The notes: generated from the sequence alone by a model not told the origin. 6,621 bases of DNA from an uncultured Chitinophagaceae bacterium (GCA_946479005.1 CAMLEM010000099.1:1-6621), one strand, 5' to 3'. Numbered from the stretch's first letter, positions 1-5,041 are shown. Made by a program: numbers and translations.

Positions 1-773
1 GCCTTGTTACCCATTGCGTCGGGCACCAGGTGTGCCTTCAGGGAAAAATCGGATTTATCGATCACGAGATTCATCGCGGGATAGTTGATGAGAGCGGCTT
101 CGTGAATGTTGATGTAAAGCCCCCCGGATGTTTTCATCATCAGCGGTGTTTGCACCGCATCCTTGTGGAAGAATGTTTTGGCGTGTATCTCCTGGCTCAT
201 CTTCCCGCTGCTGGCATCCACGGCACTGAGCGGACCGGTGTTCGGAATGAATTCGTTGGTGTCGTAATCCCCGGGTATCCAGAATGCTTTGTGATCACCG
301 GTAAGATGGAAGCTGGTGAGTTCATCCGCGATGATAAAATGATGGAGACCGGGTTGTGCCGGGAAATGGTAACGGAACCCGATACCATCATCAAATACAC
401 GGAATACCAGCTGAAGGCTTATGGTTTTAGGGGATCGTTGTTTCACCGTGATCACCAATTCACGGTAATGATTCCTTATTTCCTTCACCTCTCCCCAAAC
501 GGGCTGCCACCTCGAGTCGTGATTGGAAGAATCCACGCGAATAAGCTCAAATCGGTCGAGGGTGTCGTCCGGTGAGCGTAATATGAATCCCAGGCGGGAA
601 GAATGTAAAACCGGGGTTTCTCCCAGCATAACCGAATACGTAAGCGCGCCGCTGCTTTCGTGCCTGATCTCCAAATGAACCTGGTCACCGGGGGAAGAGA
701 TGCGGATACCGGTGGCAGAAAGGCGAAGCGATAAGATCAGTAATGTAAAAAACAAGACCGGGTGGCGAAGCAT
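1..773 (-). CDS. GH97 family glycosidase, N-terminal part (cut by left window edge)
   Basis: Reading the minus strand from the ATG at 773 gives an open frame of 257 complete codons with no stop before the window edge. Residues 1-21 form a signal peptide (basic MLRH start, a Leu/Phe-rich core at about 6-18, likely cleavage near the LSATG segment), so the product is exported, probably to the periplasm. Residues from about 22 match the beta-sandwich N-terminal domain of family GH97 (the SusB-like alpha-glucosidase and alpha-galactosidase family): a YSV...G.PV..SSRLG stretch at 46-62, FR.FDDGIGFRY at 124-135, an FWIPGDYD patch at 164-171, and TPLMMKT..GLYINIHEAAL at 209-227. In characterised members a glutamate in the HEA region of this domain binds calcium near the active site; E225 is the candidate. 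GH97 proteins usually have about 640-700 residues, so the catalytic barrel and the residues separating glucosidases from galactosidases lie outside the window. Family assignment is firm, substrate unknown. Confidence 0.9.
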   Translation of the reverse strand, partial: MLRHPVLFFTLLILSLRLSATGIRISSPGDQVHLEIRHESSGALTYSVMLGETPVLHSSRLGFILRSPDDTLDRFELIRVDSSNHDSRWQPVWGEVKEIRNHYRELVITVKQRSPKTISLQLVFRVFDDGIGFRYHFPAQPGLHHFIIADELTSFHLTGDHKAFWIPGDYDTNEFIPNTGPLSAVDASSGKMSQEIHAKTFFHKDAVQTPLMMKTSGGLYINIHEAALINYPAMNLVIDKSDFSLKAHLVPDAMGNK

Positions 774-789
774 ATAGAATCGTTTACGC

Positions 790-821
790 TGAAGATAAGC
801 ATTTGTGTAAAAAGTACACAA
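790..821 (-). promoter_or_regulatory. candidate promoter of the GH97 gene with -33 TTG and -7 TATCTTCA
   Basis: On the minus strand a TTG (821-819) is followed after 21 nt by TATCTTCA (797-790), which differs from the Bacteroidota -7 consensus TAnnTTTG at two positions. The spacing is close to the roughly 19-21 bp expected between the two elements, and the start codon lies 16 nt further on. The upstream TTG sits in the outer end of an inverted repeat (803-821). This is motif matching by eye, and the -7 match is imperfect. Confidence 0.35.
803..821. repeat. inverted repeat, 7-bp arms, between the LOG-family and GH97 genes
   Basis: TTGTGTA (803-809) and TACACAA (815-821) are perfect reverse complements separated by the 5-nt spacer AAAAG. 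The dyad begins 4 nt beyond the stop codon of the LOG-family gene and ends 29 nt before the GH97 start codon, in a 52-nt spacer. It has no U-tract after it on the minus strand and only AT-rich stem pairs, so it is a poor intrinsic terminator. It could be an operator for the GH97 gene or an mRNA end-processing hairpin. Confidence 0.5.
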
Positions 822-825
822 TATG

Positions 826-1575
826 TTAGCGCTTTTCAAAAAGCCAGCGCAGCCGCCTGCGCGGTCTGACCTTATAATTGGTTTTGATGTAATGGCGTAT
901 ATGGTCCATCGCTTCATCCACGCTGTCGGTGACAAGCACGAGGTTCAGATCCTCCTTTGAAATGGTTCCCTGGTCGATCATCCACTGTATGTTTTCAAGC
1001 AGGGGCTGATAGTATTCTTTACCGAACAAAACAACAGGGAACTGGGTAATGGTTTTTGTCTGCACCAGGGTGAGTGTTTCAAAAAGTTCATCCATTGTTC
1101 CGAATCCCCCGGGCATAATGATGAATGCGTAGGAATATTTCACCAGCAGGACCTTCCTTACGAAGAAATGTTCGAAGGTCACCGCCTTATGCGTGTAATC
1201 ATTTCCTTTTTGTTCGAAGGGGAGCTGGATATTGCATCCCACGGATTTCCCGTTGTTTTCAAAAGCCCCGCGGTTGGCAGCTTCCATAATGCCTGGGCCC
1301 CCGCCCGTGAAAGTGGTAAAACCATCCAGCGCGATCCTCTTGCCGAATTCCCTGGCCTGGATATAATACGGATGATCTTCCTTATACCGGGCGGAACCGA
1401 AAACCGTGATCCCGGGACCCACAAAATGCAGGGCGCGAAAACCCTTGATGAATTGCCAAAAGACCCTCCACGCAAAATGCAGCTCATAACCACGGCTCTT
1501 CGGGCCCTCCAGGTACACGTGTTCTTTCGGCGGAATGATAGCTGAATGATCCGTGGTTTTTGTAGTTGCTTCCAT
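826..1575 (-). CDS. LOG/TIGR00730-family Rossmann-fold protein (probable nucleotide 5'-monophosphate phosphoribohydrolase)
   Basis: A 249-residue cytoplasmic protein with the two signatures of the LOG ("lonely guy") family: GGGPGIMEAANRG at residues 91-103 and PGGFGTMDELFE at 155-166, with FFVRKVLL at 137-144 in the place of the family's conserved Arg-Lys segment. Characterised relatives cleave the N-glycosidic bond of nucleoside 5'-monophosphates, releasing ribose 5-phosphate and the base; plant and some bacterial members activate cytokinins this way. Which nucleotide this one uses cannot be read from the sequence. It is longer than minimal LOG proteins (about 180-200 residues), with about 50 extra N-terminal residues before the first Rossmann strand (GITVFGSAR, 55-63) and a very basic tail (RPRRRLRWLFEKR, 237-249). 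The ATG at 1575 is the first in the frame and lies 39 bp from the divergently transcribed exonuclease gene. The downstream GH97 gene is on the same strand, 52 nt away, but a separate promoter there is plausible. Confidence 0.9.
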   Translation of the reverse strand: MEATTKTTDHSAIIPPKEHVYLEGPKSRGYELHFAWRVFWQFIKGFRALHFVGPGITVFGSARYKEDHPYYIQAREFGKRIALDGFTTFTGGGPGIMEAANRGAFENNGKSVGCNIQLPFEQKGNDYTHKAVTFEHFFVRKVLLVKYSYAFIIMPGGFGTMDELFETLTLVQTKTITQFPVVLFGKEYYQPLLENIQWMIDQGTISKEDLNLVLVTDSVDEAMDHIRHYIKTNYKVRPRRRLRWLFEKR

Positions 1576-1590
1576 AGTAGTGTAAATTGC
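1560..1590 (+). promoter_or_regulatory. candidate promoter of the exonuclease III - DUF4286 pair
   Basis: TTG (1560-1562) is followed after exactly 20 nt by TAAATTGC (1583-1590), close to the Bacteroidota pattern TTG-N19-21-TAnnTTTG but one T short in the -7 element. It would start transcription near 1595, giving a leader of about 20 nt before the ATG at 1615. The -33 element lies inside the first codons of the divergent LOG-family gene. By-eye assignment. Confidence 0.4.
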
Positions 1591-1602
1591 CGTTCCAATT
1601 TA
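1583..1602. repeat. inverted repeat in the 39-bp divergent promoter gap
   Basis: TAAATTG (1583-1589) and CAATTTA (1596-1602) are perfect reverse complements with a 6-nt spacer, and fill the middle of the gap between the LOG-family start (1575) and the exonuclease start (1615). Each arm looks like a degenerate -7 element (TAAATTGC rightward, TAAATTGG leftward), so the symmetry may simply be two back-to-back promoters. It could also be a repressor operator for both genes. Only the rightward element has a TTG at the right distance. Confidence 0.5.
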
Positions 1603-1614
1603 ATCATTATCAGG

Positions 1615-2382
1615 ATGCGTATCATAAGTTATAACGTAAATGGCATCCGTGCTGCTATCAACAAAGGATTCATCGATTGGTTGCGTACGGATCCTGCGGA
1701 TATCATCTGCGTGCAGGAGACCAAGGCATCGAAGGAAAACGTGGATGAAAAACTTTTCTCCGATCTCGGCTTTCACAGCTACTGGTACAGCGCCAGGAAA
1801 AAAGGGTATAGCGGCGTGGCCGTTTTCTCGAAGCGGGAACCGGATAACGTCATCAGTGGCACGGGGCACAGCATAAGCGATGAAGAAGGTCGCGTGATCC
1901 AGCTGGATTTCGGTGATGTGAGGCTGATCAATGCTTATTTTCCTTCCGGCACCACCGGTGATATCCGCCAGAATTATAAATATACCTGGCTGGAAGAATT
2001 CCACGAGTACGTGGAGAACCTGAGAAAGACGAAACCCAGGCTGATCCTCTGCGGAGATTATAATATCGCGCACGAAGAGATTGATATCCACGATCCGAAG
2101 GGAAATAAGAAAACATCAGGGTTTCTCCCGGAGGAAAGGGCCTGGATGTCAAAATTCCTGGGGAATGGATGGATAGATTCCTTTCGCCATTTCTGTAAGG
2201 ATCCGCACCGCTATAGCTGGTGGAGCCAGCGCTTCCCCAGTGTAAGATTACAGAACAAGGGCTGGCGCATTGATTATATTACGGTCACCAAACCTTTGGA
2301 AAGTTCACTGCTGAAAGCCGATATCTATCCCGATGTGAAGCATAGTGATCACTGCCCTGTATATCTCGACATAAAAATCTAG
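1615..2382 (+). CDS. xth: exodeoxyribonuclease III / AP endonuclease
   Basis: A 255-residue member of the exonuclease III (EEP superfamily) enzymes, which cut DNA 5' of abasic sites in base excision repair and degrade duplex DNA from 3' ends. The catalytic set of this family is visible: N7 (in SYNVNGIRAA), the Mg-binding E35 (VQETK), Y108 (NAYFP), D148 and N150 (GDYN), D220 (WRIDY), and D245-H246 (SDHCPV) near the C-terminus. Length is close to the E. coli enzyme (268 residues). The frame is open back to 1546, but family members begin directly with M-R/K-I-x-S-Y/W-N-V-N-G, so the ATG at 1615 is the right start and the extra 23 upstream codons are not conserved-looking. It is followed after only 3 nt by the DUF4286 gene, so the two are almost certainly cotranscribed. 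Divergent from the LOG-family gene. The symbol xth is used because xthA-type and exoA-type names vary between genomes. Confidence 0.95.
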   Translation: MRIISYNVNGIRAAINKGFIDWLRTDPADIICVQETKASKENVDEKLFSDLGFHSYWYSARKKGYSGVAVFSKREPDNVISGTGHSISDEEGRVIQLDFGDVRLINAYFPSGTTGDIRQNYKYTWLEEFHEYVENLRKTKPRLILCGDYNIAHEEIDIHDPKGNKKTSGFLPEERAWMSKFLGNGWIDSFRHFCKDPHRYSWWSQRFPSVRLQNKGWRIDYITVTKPLESSLLKADIYPDVKHSDHCPVYLDIKI

Positions 2383-2385
2383 AAT

Positions 2386-2691
2386 ATGATCATTTACAAT
2401 GTAACCGTAAAGGCAGATACATCCATTGCCGGGGCCTGGCTCGACTGGATGCAGAAAGAACATATCCCCGAAATGATCGACACGGGTTGTTTTACCCACG
2501 CCAATATCCTGCATTTGTATGAACAGGATGATGAGGAGGGCGTGACCTATGCGATCCAGTATCACGCTCTCAACCGTGAATCCTATGAAAAATACCTGGA
2601 GGAATTTGCTGCCGGGCTCAGAAAAAAGGCACTCGACAAATGGGGCGACCGTTTCGTCGCTTACCGGTCTGTGATGAAGATCGTGAAATGA
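2386..2691 (+). CDS. DUF4286 family protein
   Basis: A small, soluble protein of 101 residues with no signal peptide or membrane segment. It resembles the DUF4286 family common in Bacteroidota: an opening beta strand MIIYNVTVKAD (1-11), then a helix with the motif WLDWMQKEHIPEM (18-30), a segment ending in HLYEQDDEEGVTYAIQYHA (43-61), and a basic helix that ends in FVAYRSVMKIV (90-100). The order of strands and helices suggests a ferredoxin-like alpha/beta fold, which is an inference. No catalytic function is established that I know of. The start codon lies 3 nt after the exonuclease III stop codon, giving a tight operon, and a probable terminator follows 13 nt after its stop. A link with DNA repair is only suggested by this position; many small conserved proteins share operons with unrelated genes. 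Confidence 0.85.
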   Translation: MIIYNVTVKADTSIAGAWLDWMQKEHIPEMIDTGCFTHANILHLYEQDDEEGVTYAIQYHALNRESYEKYLEEFAAGLRKKALDKWGDRFVAYRSVMKIVK

Positions 2692-2703
2692 TGGAACCCT
2701 TTA

Positions 2704-2759
2704 CCCGCCTGCATTCGAGGGGGCTGAAATTTTAATCCACAGGTGCGGGAATTTTTTTT
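2704..2759 (+). terminator. probable intrinsic terminator of the exonuclease III - DUF4286 pair
   Basis: CCCGC-CTG (2704-2711) can pair with CAG-GT-GCGGG (2740-2749), leaving a two-base GT bulge and a 28-nt loop, and is followed directly by AA and eight Ts (2752-2759). The GC-rich stem base next to a T-tract is typical of a Rho-independent terminator. The large loop makes it weaker than usual. Its position between the DUF4286 stop and the HU promoter region fits. Confidence 0.5.
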
Positions 2760-2779
2760 CGCCCATTCACAAAAGCCTC

Positions 2780-2787
2780 TAAATTTG
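2780..2787 (+). promoter_or_regulatory. -7 promoter element of the HU gene
   Basis: TAAATTTG matches the Bacteroidota -7 consensus TAnnTTTG at every fixed position and is followed by C, as often seen. It lies 31 nt upstream of the HU start codon, so transcription would start about 25 nt before it. The -33 position (about 2757-2760) has TTC in place of TTG within the T-tract of the preceding terminator, so that half is weak. Confidence 0.55.
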
Positions 2788-2818
2788 CCGCTCACGTTTC
2801 ACAAAAAATTTCTTCAAA

Positions 2819-3088
2819 ATGAATAAAGCCGATCTAATTGCCAGGGTTGCCGACGACGCCGGGATCACCAAGACCCAGGCCAATGCCGCTCTCGATTCCT
2901 TTACAGAAGCCGTAACCAAAACTTTGAAAGCGGGTGGTAAGGTGACCCTGGTGGGCTTTGGCACTTTCTCTGTTTCCAAAAGGTCAGCCCGCAATGGCCG
3001 TAACCCCCAGACCGGAGAGGTGATCAAGATCAAGGCAAAAAAAGTGGCGAGATTCAAGGCTGGAAAAGAGCTGGCTGCTAAACTTTAA
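2819..3088 (+). CDS. HU family DNA-binding protein
   Basis: An 89-residue nucleoid-associated protein, close to the standard 90-residue length. HU dimers bend and compact DNA without strong sequence preference and help replication, recombination and transcription. The N-terminal helices (MNKADLIARVADDAGITKTQANAALDSF at 1-28 begins the dimer core) are followed by the classical signature: KVTLVGFGTF (41-50), then RSARNGRNPQTGE (55-67), with P63 at the tip of the DNA-gripping arm where the intercalating proline sits, and KKVARFKAGKEL at 74-85. Bacteroidota genomes often carry several HU/IHF paralogues; this short form with GRNPQTGE is the ordinary HU type, but which paralogue number it is cannot be decided, so no symbol is given. 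It has its own -7 element upstream, and the THX gene follows 55 nt downstream on the same strand, perhaps on the same transcript. Confidence 0.97.
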   Translation: MNKADLIARVADDAGITKTQANAALDSFTEAVTKTLKAGGKVTLVGFGTFSVSKRSARNGRNPQTGEVIKIKAKKVARFKAGKELAAKL

Positions 3089-3093
3089 TCGTT

Positions 3094-3115
3094 AATTTGC
3101 GCAGTTCGCACAATT
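3094..3115 (+). repeat. small hairpin between HU and THX
   Basis: AATTTGCG (3094-3101) can pair with CGCA-C-AATT (3107-3115), giving 8 base pairs with one bulged C and a 5-nt loop, 5 nt after the HU stop codon. No T-tract follows, so it is not a good terminator; it could define the 3' end of HU mRNA by processing or partially attenuate read-through into THX. The upstream half overlaps a weak -7-like TTAATTTG (3092-3099). Confidence 0.3.
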
Positions 3116-3143
3116 CGTGTAACCAGTAAAAATATTTGAACTT

Positions 3144-3251
3144 ATGGGTAGAGGTGATAAAAAAACCGCGAAAGGAAAACGTTTTAAGGGATCATTTGGC
3201 AAAACCCGTCCTGCGAAAAAGAAAGCCGCACCGAAGAAAGGAAAGAAATGA
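3144..3251 (+). CDS. 30S ribosomal protein THX (small basic ribosomal protein)
   Basis: A 35-residue, strongly basic protein starting MGRGDKKTAKGKRFKGSFGK and ending in a Lys/Ala/Pro tail. The opening M-G-[KR]-G-D-[KI]-K-[TS]-x-[KR]-G-K followed by a G-[ST]-[FY]-G-x-x-R-P block (residues 16-23 here) is the pattern of ribosomal protein Thx, first known from the Thermus 30S subunit where it sits in a cavity of the head and stabilises 16S rRNA. Bacteroidota commonly encode such a protein. It has 14 lysines or more and no acidic residues apart from D5. It lies 55 nt after HU on the same strand; both products are small, abundant nucleic-acid binders, so shared growth-rate control would make sense but is inference. 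Its TGA stop ends on the base immediately before the last base of the convergent pdxH stop, so no space remains for a terminator between them. Confidence 0.88.
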   Translation: MGRGDKKTAKGKRFKGSFGKTRPAKKKAAPKKGKK

Positions 3252-3896
3252 TCAGGGCGCAAGCCGCTCCATTTTCCAGCTCCCGTCTTCCGCTAATGTA
3301 TATTGAAGCCTGTCGTGCAGCCGGCCAGGCTGGCCCTGCCAGAATTCAATGATCACAGGCTTGACCACGTAACCGCCCCAATTCGCCGGGCAGGCGAGAT
3401 CTTCTCCTTTGGATGATCTCTTCATTTTTTTGAACTGGTCTGTCAGCCATTCACGGCTCTCGATCACCTGGCTCTGGGGAGAAACCATTGCGCCCAGCTG
3501 GCTGGCCCGGGGCCGCGATTTAAAATAGGCTTCGTTGTCTTTAGGGTCCAGCCTGCTCACCAGTCCTGTCACCCGCACCTGCCGCTCCAGTTCCTTCCAG
3601 AAAAATACAAGCGTTGCTTTGGGATTCTCTTCCAGCTGCCTGCCTTTGAAGCTCCCGTAATTGGTGAAAAAAACGAAGCCCTCTTCCGAAAGATCTTTCA
3701 GCAGAACGATCCGTGCCGAAGGGAAGCCATCGGCAGAAGCCGTAGCGAGGGTCATTGCGTTGGGCTCAACCACCTTCGCCTCAAGAACCTGTTTCCACCA
3801 TTTTTTGAATTGGTCGAAGGGATTCTTTTCGGCTTTTTTCTCAGTAAGTTTTTTGTGGGAATACTCCTGCCGGAGGTCGGCGATCTTTGGGTTCAT
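3252..3896 (-). CDS. pdxH: pyridoxamine 5'-phosphate oxidase
   Basis: A 214-residue FMN enzyme that oxidises pyridoxamine or pyridoxine 5'-phosphate with O2 to pyridoxal 5'-phosphate, the last step of vitamin B6 salvage and of the DXP-dependent pathway. It matches PdxH along its whole length (E. coli: 218 residues). Visible features: IADLRQEYSHKKL (5-17), the FMN-contact segment ARIVLLKDL (61-69), FFTNYGSFKGRQL (76-88), VFFWKELERQVRVTG (97-111), SRPRASQLGAMVSPQSQVI (127-145), WGGYVVKP..IEFWQGQPGRLHDR (173-196), and the conserved terminal RLAP. The frame opens five codons earlier at a TTG (3911), but the ATG at 3896 is preferred because family N-termini begin just before the IADLR segment. A perfect -7 element ends only 4 nt upstream of this ATG. 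It follows the coiled-coil gene on the same strand after 80 nt and converges with THX with no gap. Confidence 0.97.
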   Translation of the reverse strand: MNPKIADLRQEYSHKKLTEKKAEKNPFDQFKKWWKQVLEAKVVEPNAMTLATASADGFPSARIVLLKDLSEEGFVFFTNYGSFKGRQLEENPKATLVFFWKELERQVRVTGLVSRLDPKDNEAYFKSRPRASQLGAMVSPQSQVIESREWLTDQFKKMKRSSKGEDLACPANWGGYVVKPVIIEFWQGQPGRLHDRLQYTLAEDGSWKMERLAP

Positions 3897-3900
3897 ACCG

Positions 3901-3908
3901 CAAAAATA
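3901..3908 (-). promoter_or_regulatory. candidate -7 promoter element immediately upstream of pdxH
   Basis: On the minus strand TATTTTTG (3908-3901), followed by C, matches TAnnTTTG at all fixed positions. Only four bases (CGGT) separate it from the ATG at 3896, so the transcript would start at or within a few bases of the start codon. No TTG is present 19-21 bp upstream, so a chance match in AT-rich DNA remains possible. Confidence 0.35.
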
Positions 3909-3976
3909 CAAACGCTGAAAGGAATTTTGCTGATGACCGCAGTGACGCTGCGATCGCCGTGTCGCCGCGAATCAAC

Positions 3977-4954
3977 TTACGATTTATTCGACCTCTCCTC
4001 CGCCATTACCTGTAAAAGGCTTTCCAGCTCCCCGATGCGCTTGAGCTGGCTTTCGAGCTTCCTGTTGGCATCCGCCACGGATTGGAGATCCTGGTTCAAT
4101 TCTTCCAGGTAGGCCACCCTTTTCTGCAATTGCTGGCGCTGGAAATTTGCTTCTCTTAGTTTCTCGCTGGTTTCCGAGATCTCCATCTGCAGCTCCCTGT
4201 TTTCATTGATCATCTCATTGAGCCGCAGCCGCTGTTCCTCCAGGTCCTTCGACGCCTTGTAAGATCCTTCACGCAGGTCTTCGTATTCCAGGGTGATCTT
4301 TTGGGAAGAGCTTACCTGGCCCTCCAGTTTCACTATTTTCTCCTGGAGCAGGTTGAATTCCCGGTATGCATTGTCCAGCATCGAGTTCATTTCACTGCTG
4401 ACCTGGGAAGCCTGGCGGATCTCGCGGATCTCCTGTTCCTTTGCCTCGAGCTTCCACTGCAACTCCTCGAGCTGGCTCTGCAGGGCCCGGTTGGCCTGGT
4501 GCATCTCCTCGCCCGTGCCTGGATTCGAACTCAGGGCATTTATTCCACTGATGAGATCGGAGATCTTCTGATTTTGCGCCTCTAATCCCTGCCGGGCTTC
4601 CTCCAGCTTGCGGATATAATCGGCCTGTACCGCAGGCACTTCATTTTCTTTCGCTTCCTTTAATCTTTCGATCTTATAGCGCAGGTTGTCATTTTCCTCA
4701 TCCAGGCTGCTTTGCTTCTCATTCATCTCATCCACCAGCTTCCTCAGCTGCTGCAGCTCGATCTCCTTCCTCTCCATATCATTGAGGTAGCGAAGCTTCC
4801 ATTGTTCCAGCTTCTGGTCGATCTTATCCTGCCCGGGAGATAATGTGCGCAGGCTTTTCCTGCTGACGATGAAAAAATGGATAGTGATGCCCAGGCCTAT
4901 CGCACCTAGCATAAGGATGATGATCTCCAGCAGTGTAAGCGACATCTGGGGCAT
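3977..4954 (-). CDS. membrane-anchored long coiled-coil protein of unknown function
   Basis: A 325-residue protein I do not recognise as a named family. Residues about 5-30 form one hydrophobic segment (LTLLEIIILMLGAIGLGITIHFFIV region) followed by basic SRKSLR (31-36), so it is likely a single-pass membrane protein with the bulk of the chain in the cytoplasm by the positive-inside rule. From about residue 43 to 320 the chain is almost wholly predicted coiled coil: rich in E, Q, K, L and R, with heptad-like leucine spacing such as ELQQLRKLVDEM (66-77) and LEELNQDLQSV (283-293). A Ser/Gly/Asn/Pro break at about 134-149 splits it into two rods, and a second serine-rich weak point lies at 214-219. 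There are no cysteines and no enzymatic motif. An alternative start is M4. It follows pyrH by 87 nt on the same strand and precedes pdxH. Such architecture suits a scaffold or spacer, but similarity searches would mainly hit coiled coils non-specifically. Confidence 0.8.
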   Translation of the reverse strand: MPQMSLTLLEIIILMLGAIGLGITIHFFIVSRKSLRTLSPGQDKIDQKLEQWKLRYLNDMERKEIELQQLRKLVDEMNEKQSSLDEENDNLRYKIERLKEAKENEVPAVQADYIRKLEEARQGLEAQNQKISDLISGINALSSNPGTGEEMHQANRALQSQLEELQWKLEAKEQEIREIRQASQVSSEMNSMLDNAYREFNLLQEKIVKLEGQVSSSQKITLEYEDLREGSYKASKDLEEQRLRLNEMINENRELQMEISETSEKLREANFQRQQLQKRVAYLEELNQDLQSVADANRKLESQLKRIGELESLLQVMAEERSNKS

Positions 4955-5017
4955 ACGGTTGTGTAGTAATCGGGATAGAAAACTATATCAAAAAAATGAG
5001 AGACCTGGTTTTAGTTT

Positions 5018-5031
5018 TTCACAGGCGTGAA
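5018..5031 (-). repeat. short hairpin just after pyrH
   Basis: TTCAC (5018-5022) and GTGAA (5027-5031) form a perfect 5-bp stem with the 4-nt loop AGGC (GCCT on the transcribed strand), 10 nt beyond the pyrH stop codon. On the pyrH transcript it is followed by an A-rich stretch, not by Us, so it is not a standard terminator. It may mark an mRNA end or be chance. Confidence 0.2.
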
Positions 5032-5041
5032 TGGAACAGGC

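Noticed and set aside
30..575. 181-codon open frame on the plus strand
   Set aside because: It lies fully antisense to the GH97 gene, whose frame has a signal peptide and recognisable family motifs; the plus-strand translation resembles nothing and is Cys/His-rich in the way of shadow frames.
1546..1614. Upstream extension of exonuclease III starting at 1546
   Set aside because: The extra 23 residues precede the family's conserved start MRIISYNVNG, overlap the divergent LOG-family gene, and cover the candidate promoter.
1168..1625. Open frames at 1168-1545 (+) and 1179-1625 (-) overlapping the LOG-family gene
   Set aside because: Both overlap the frame that carries the GGGPGIMEAA and PGGFGTMDE motifs and show no family features themselves.
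1600..2152. Minus-strand open frames 1600-2091 and 1928-2152
   Set aside because: They are antisense to exonuclease III, which has a complete set of catalytic residues.
2779..3057. 92-codon minus-strand frame across the HU gene
   Set aside because: Antisense shadow of a highly conserved HU gene; the hydrophobic look of its N-terminus is a by-product of the complementary codons.
3897..3911. TTG start of pdxH five codons upstream
   Set aside because: It adds residues not expected in the family, and the ATG at 3896 gives the standard N-terminus.
3938..3957. CGCAG-TGACG-CTGCG hairpin (3938-3952) and the palindrome GCGATCGC (3950-3957) between the coiled-coil gene and pdxH
   Set aside because: The stem is only 5 bp without a U-tract on the transcribed strand, and a single 8-bp palindrome in the window is compatible with chance.
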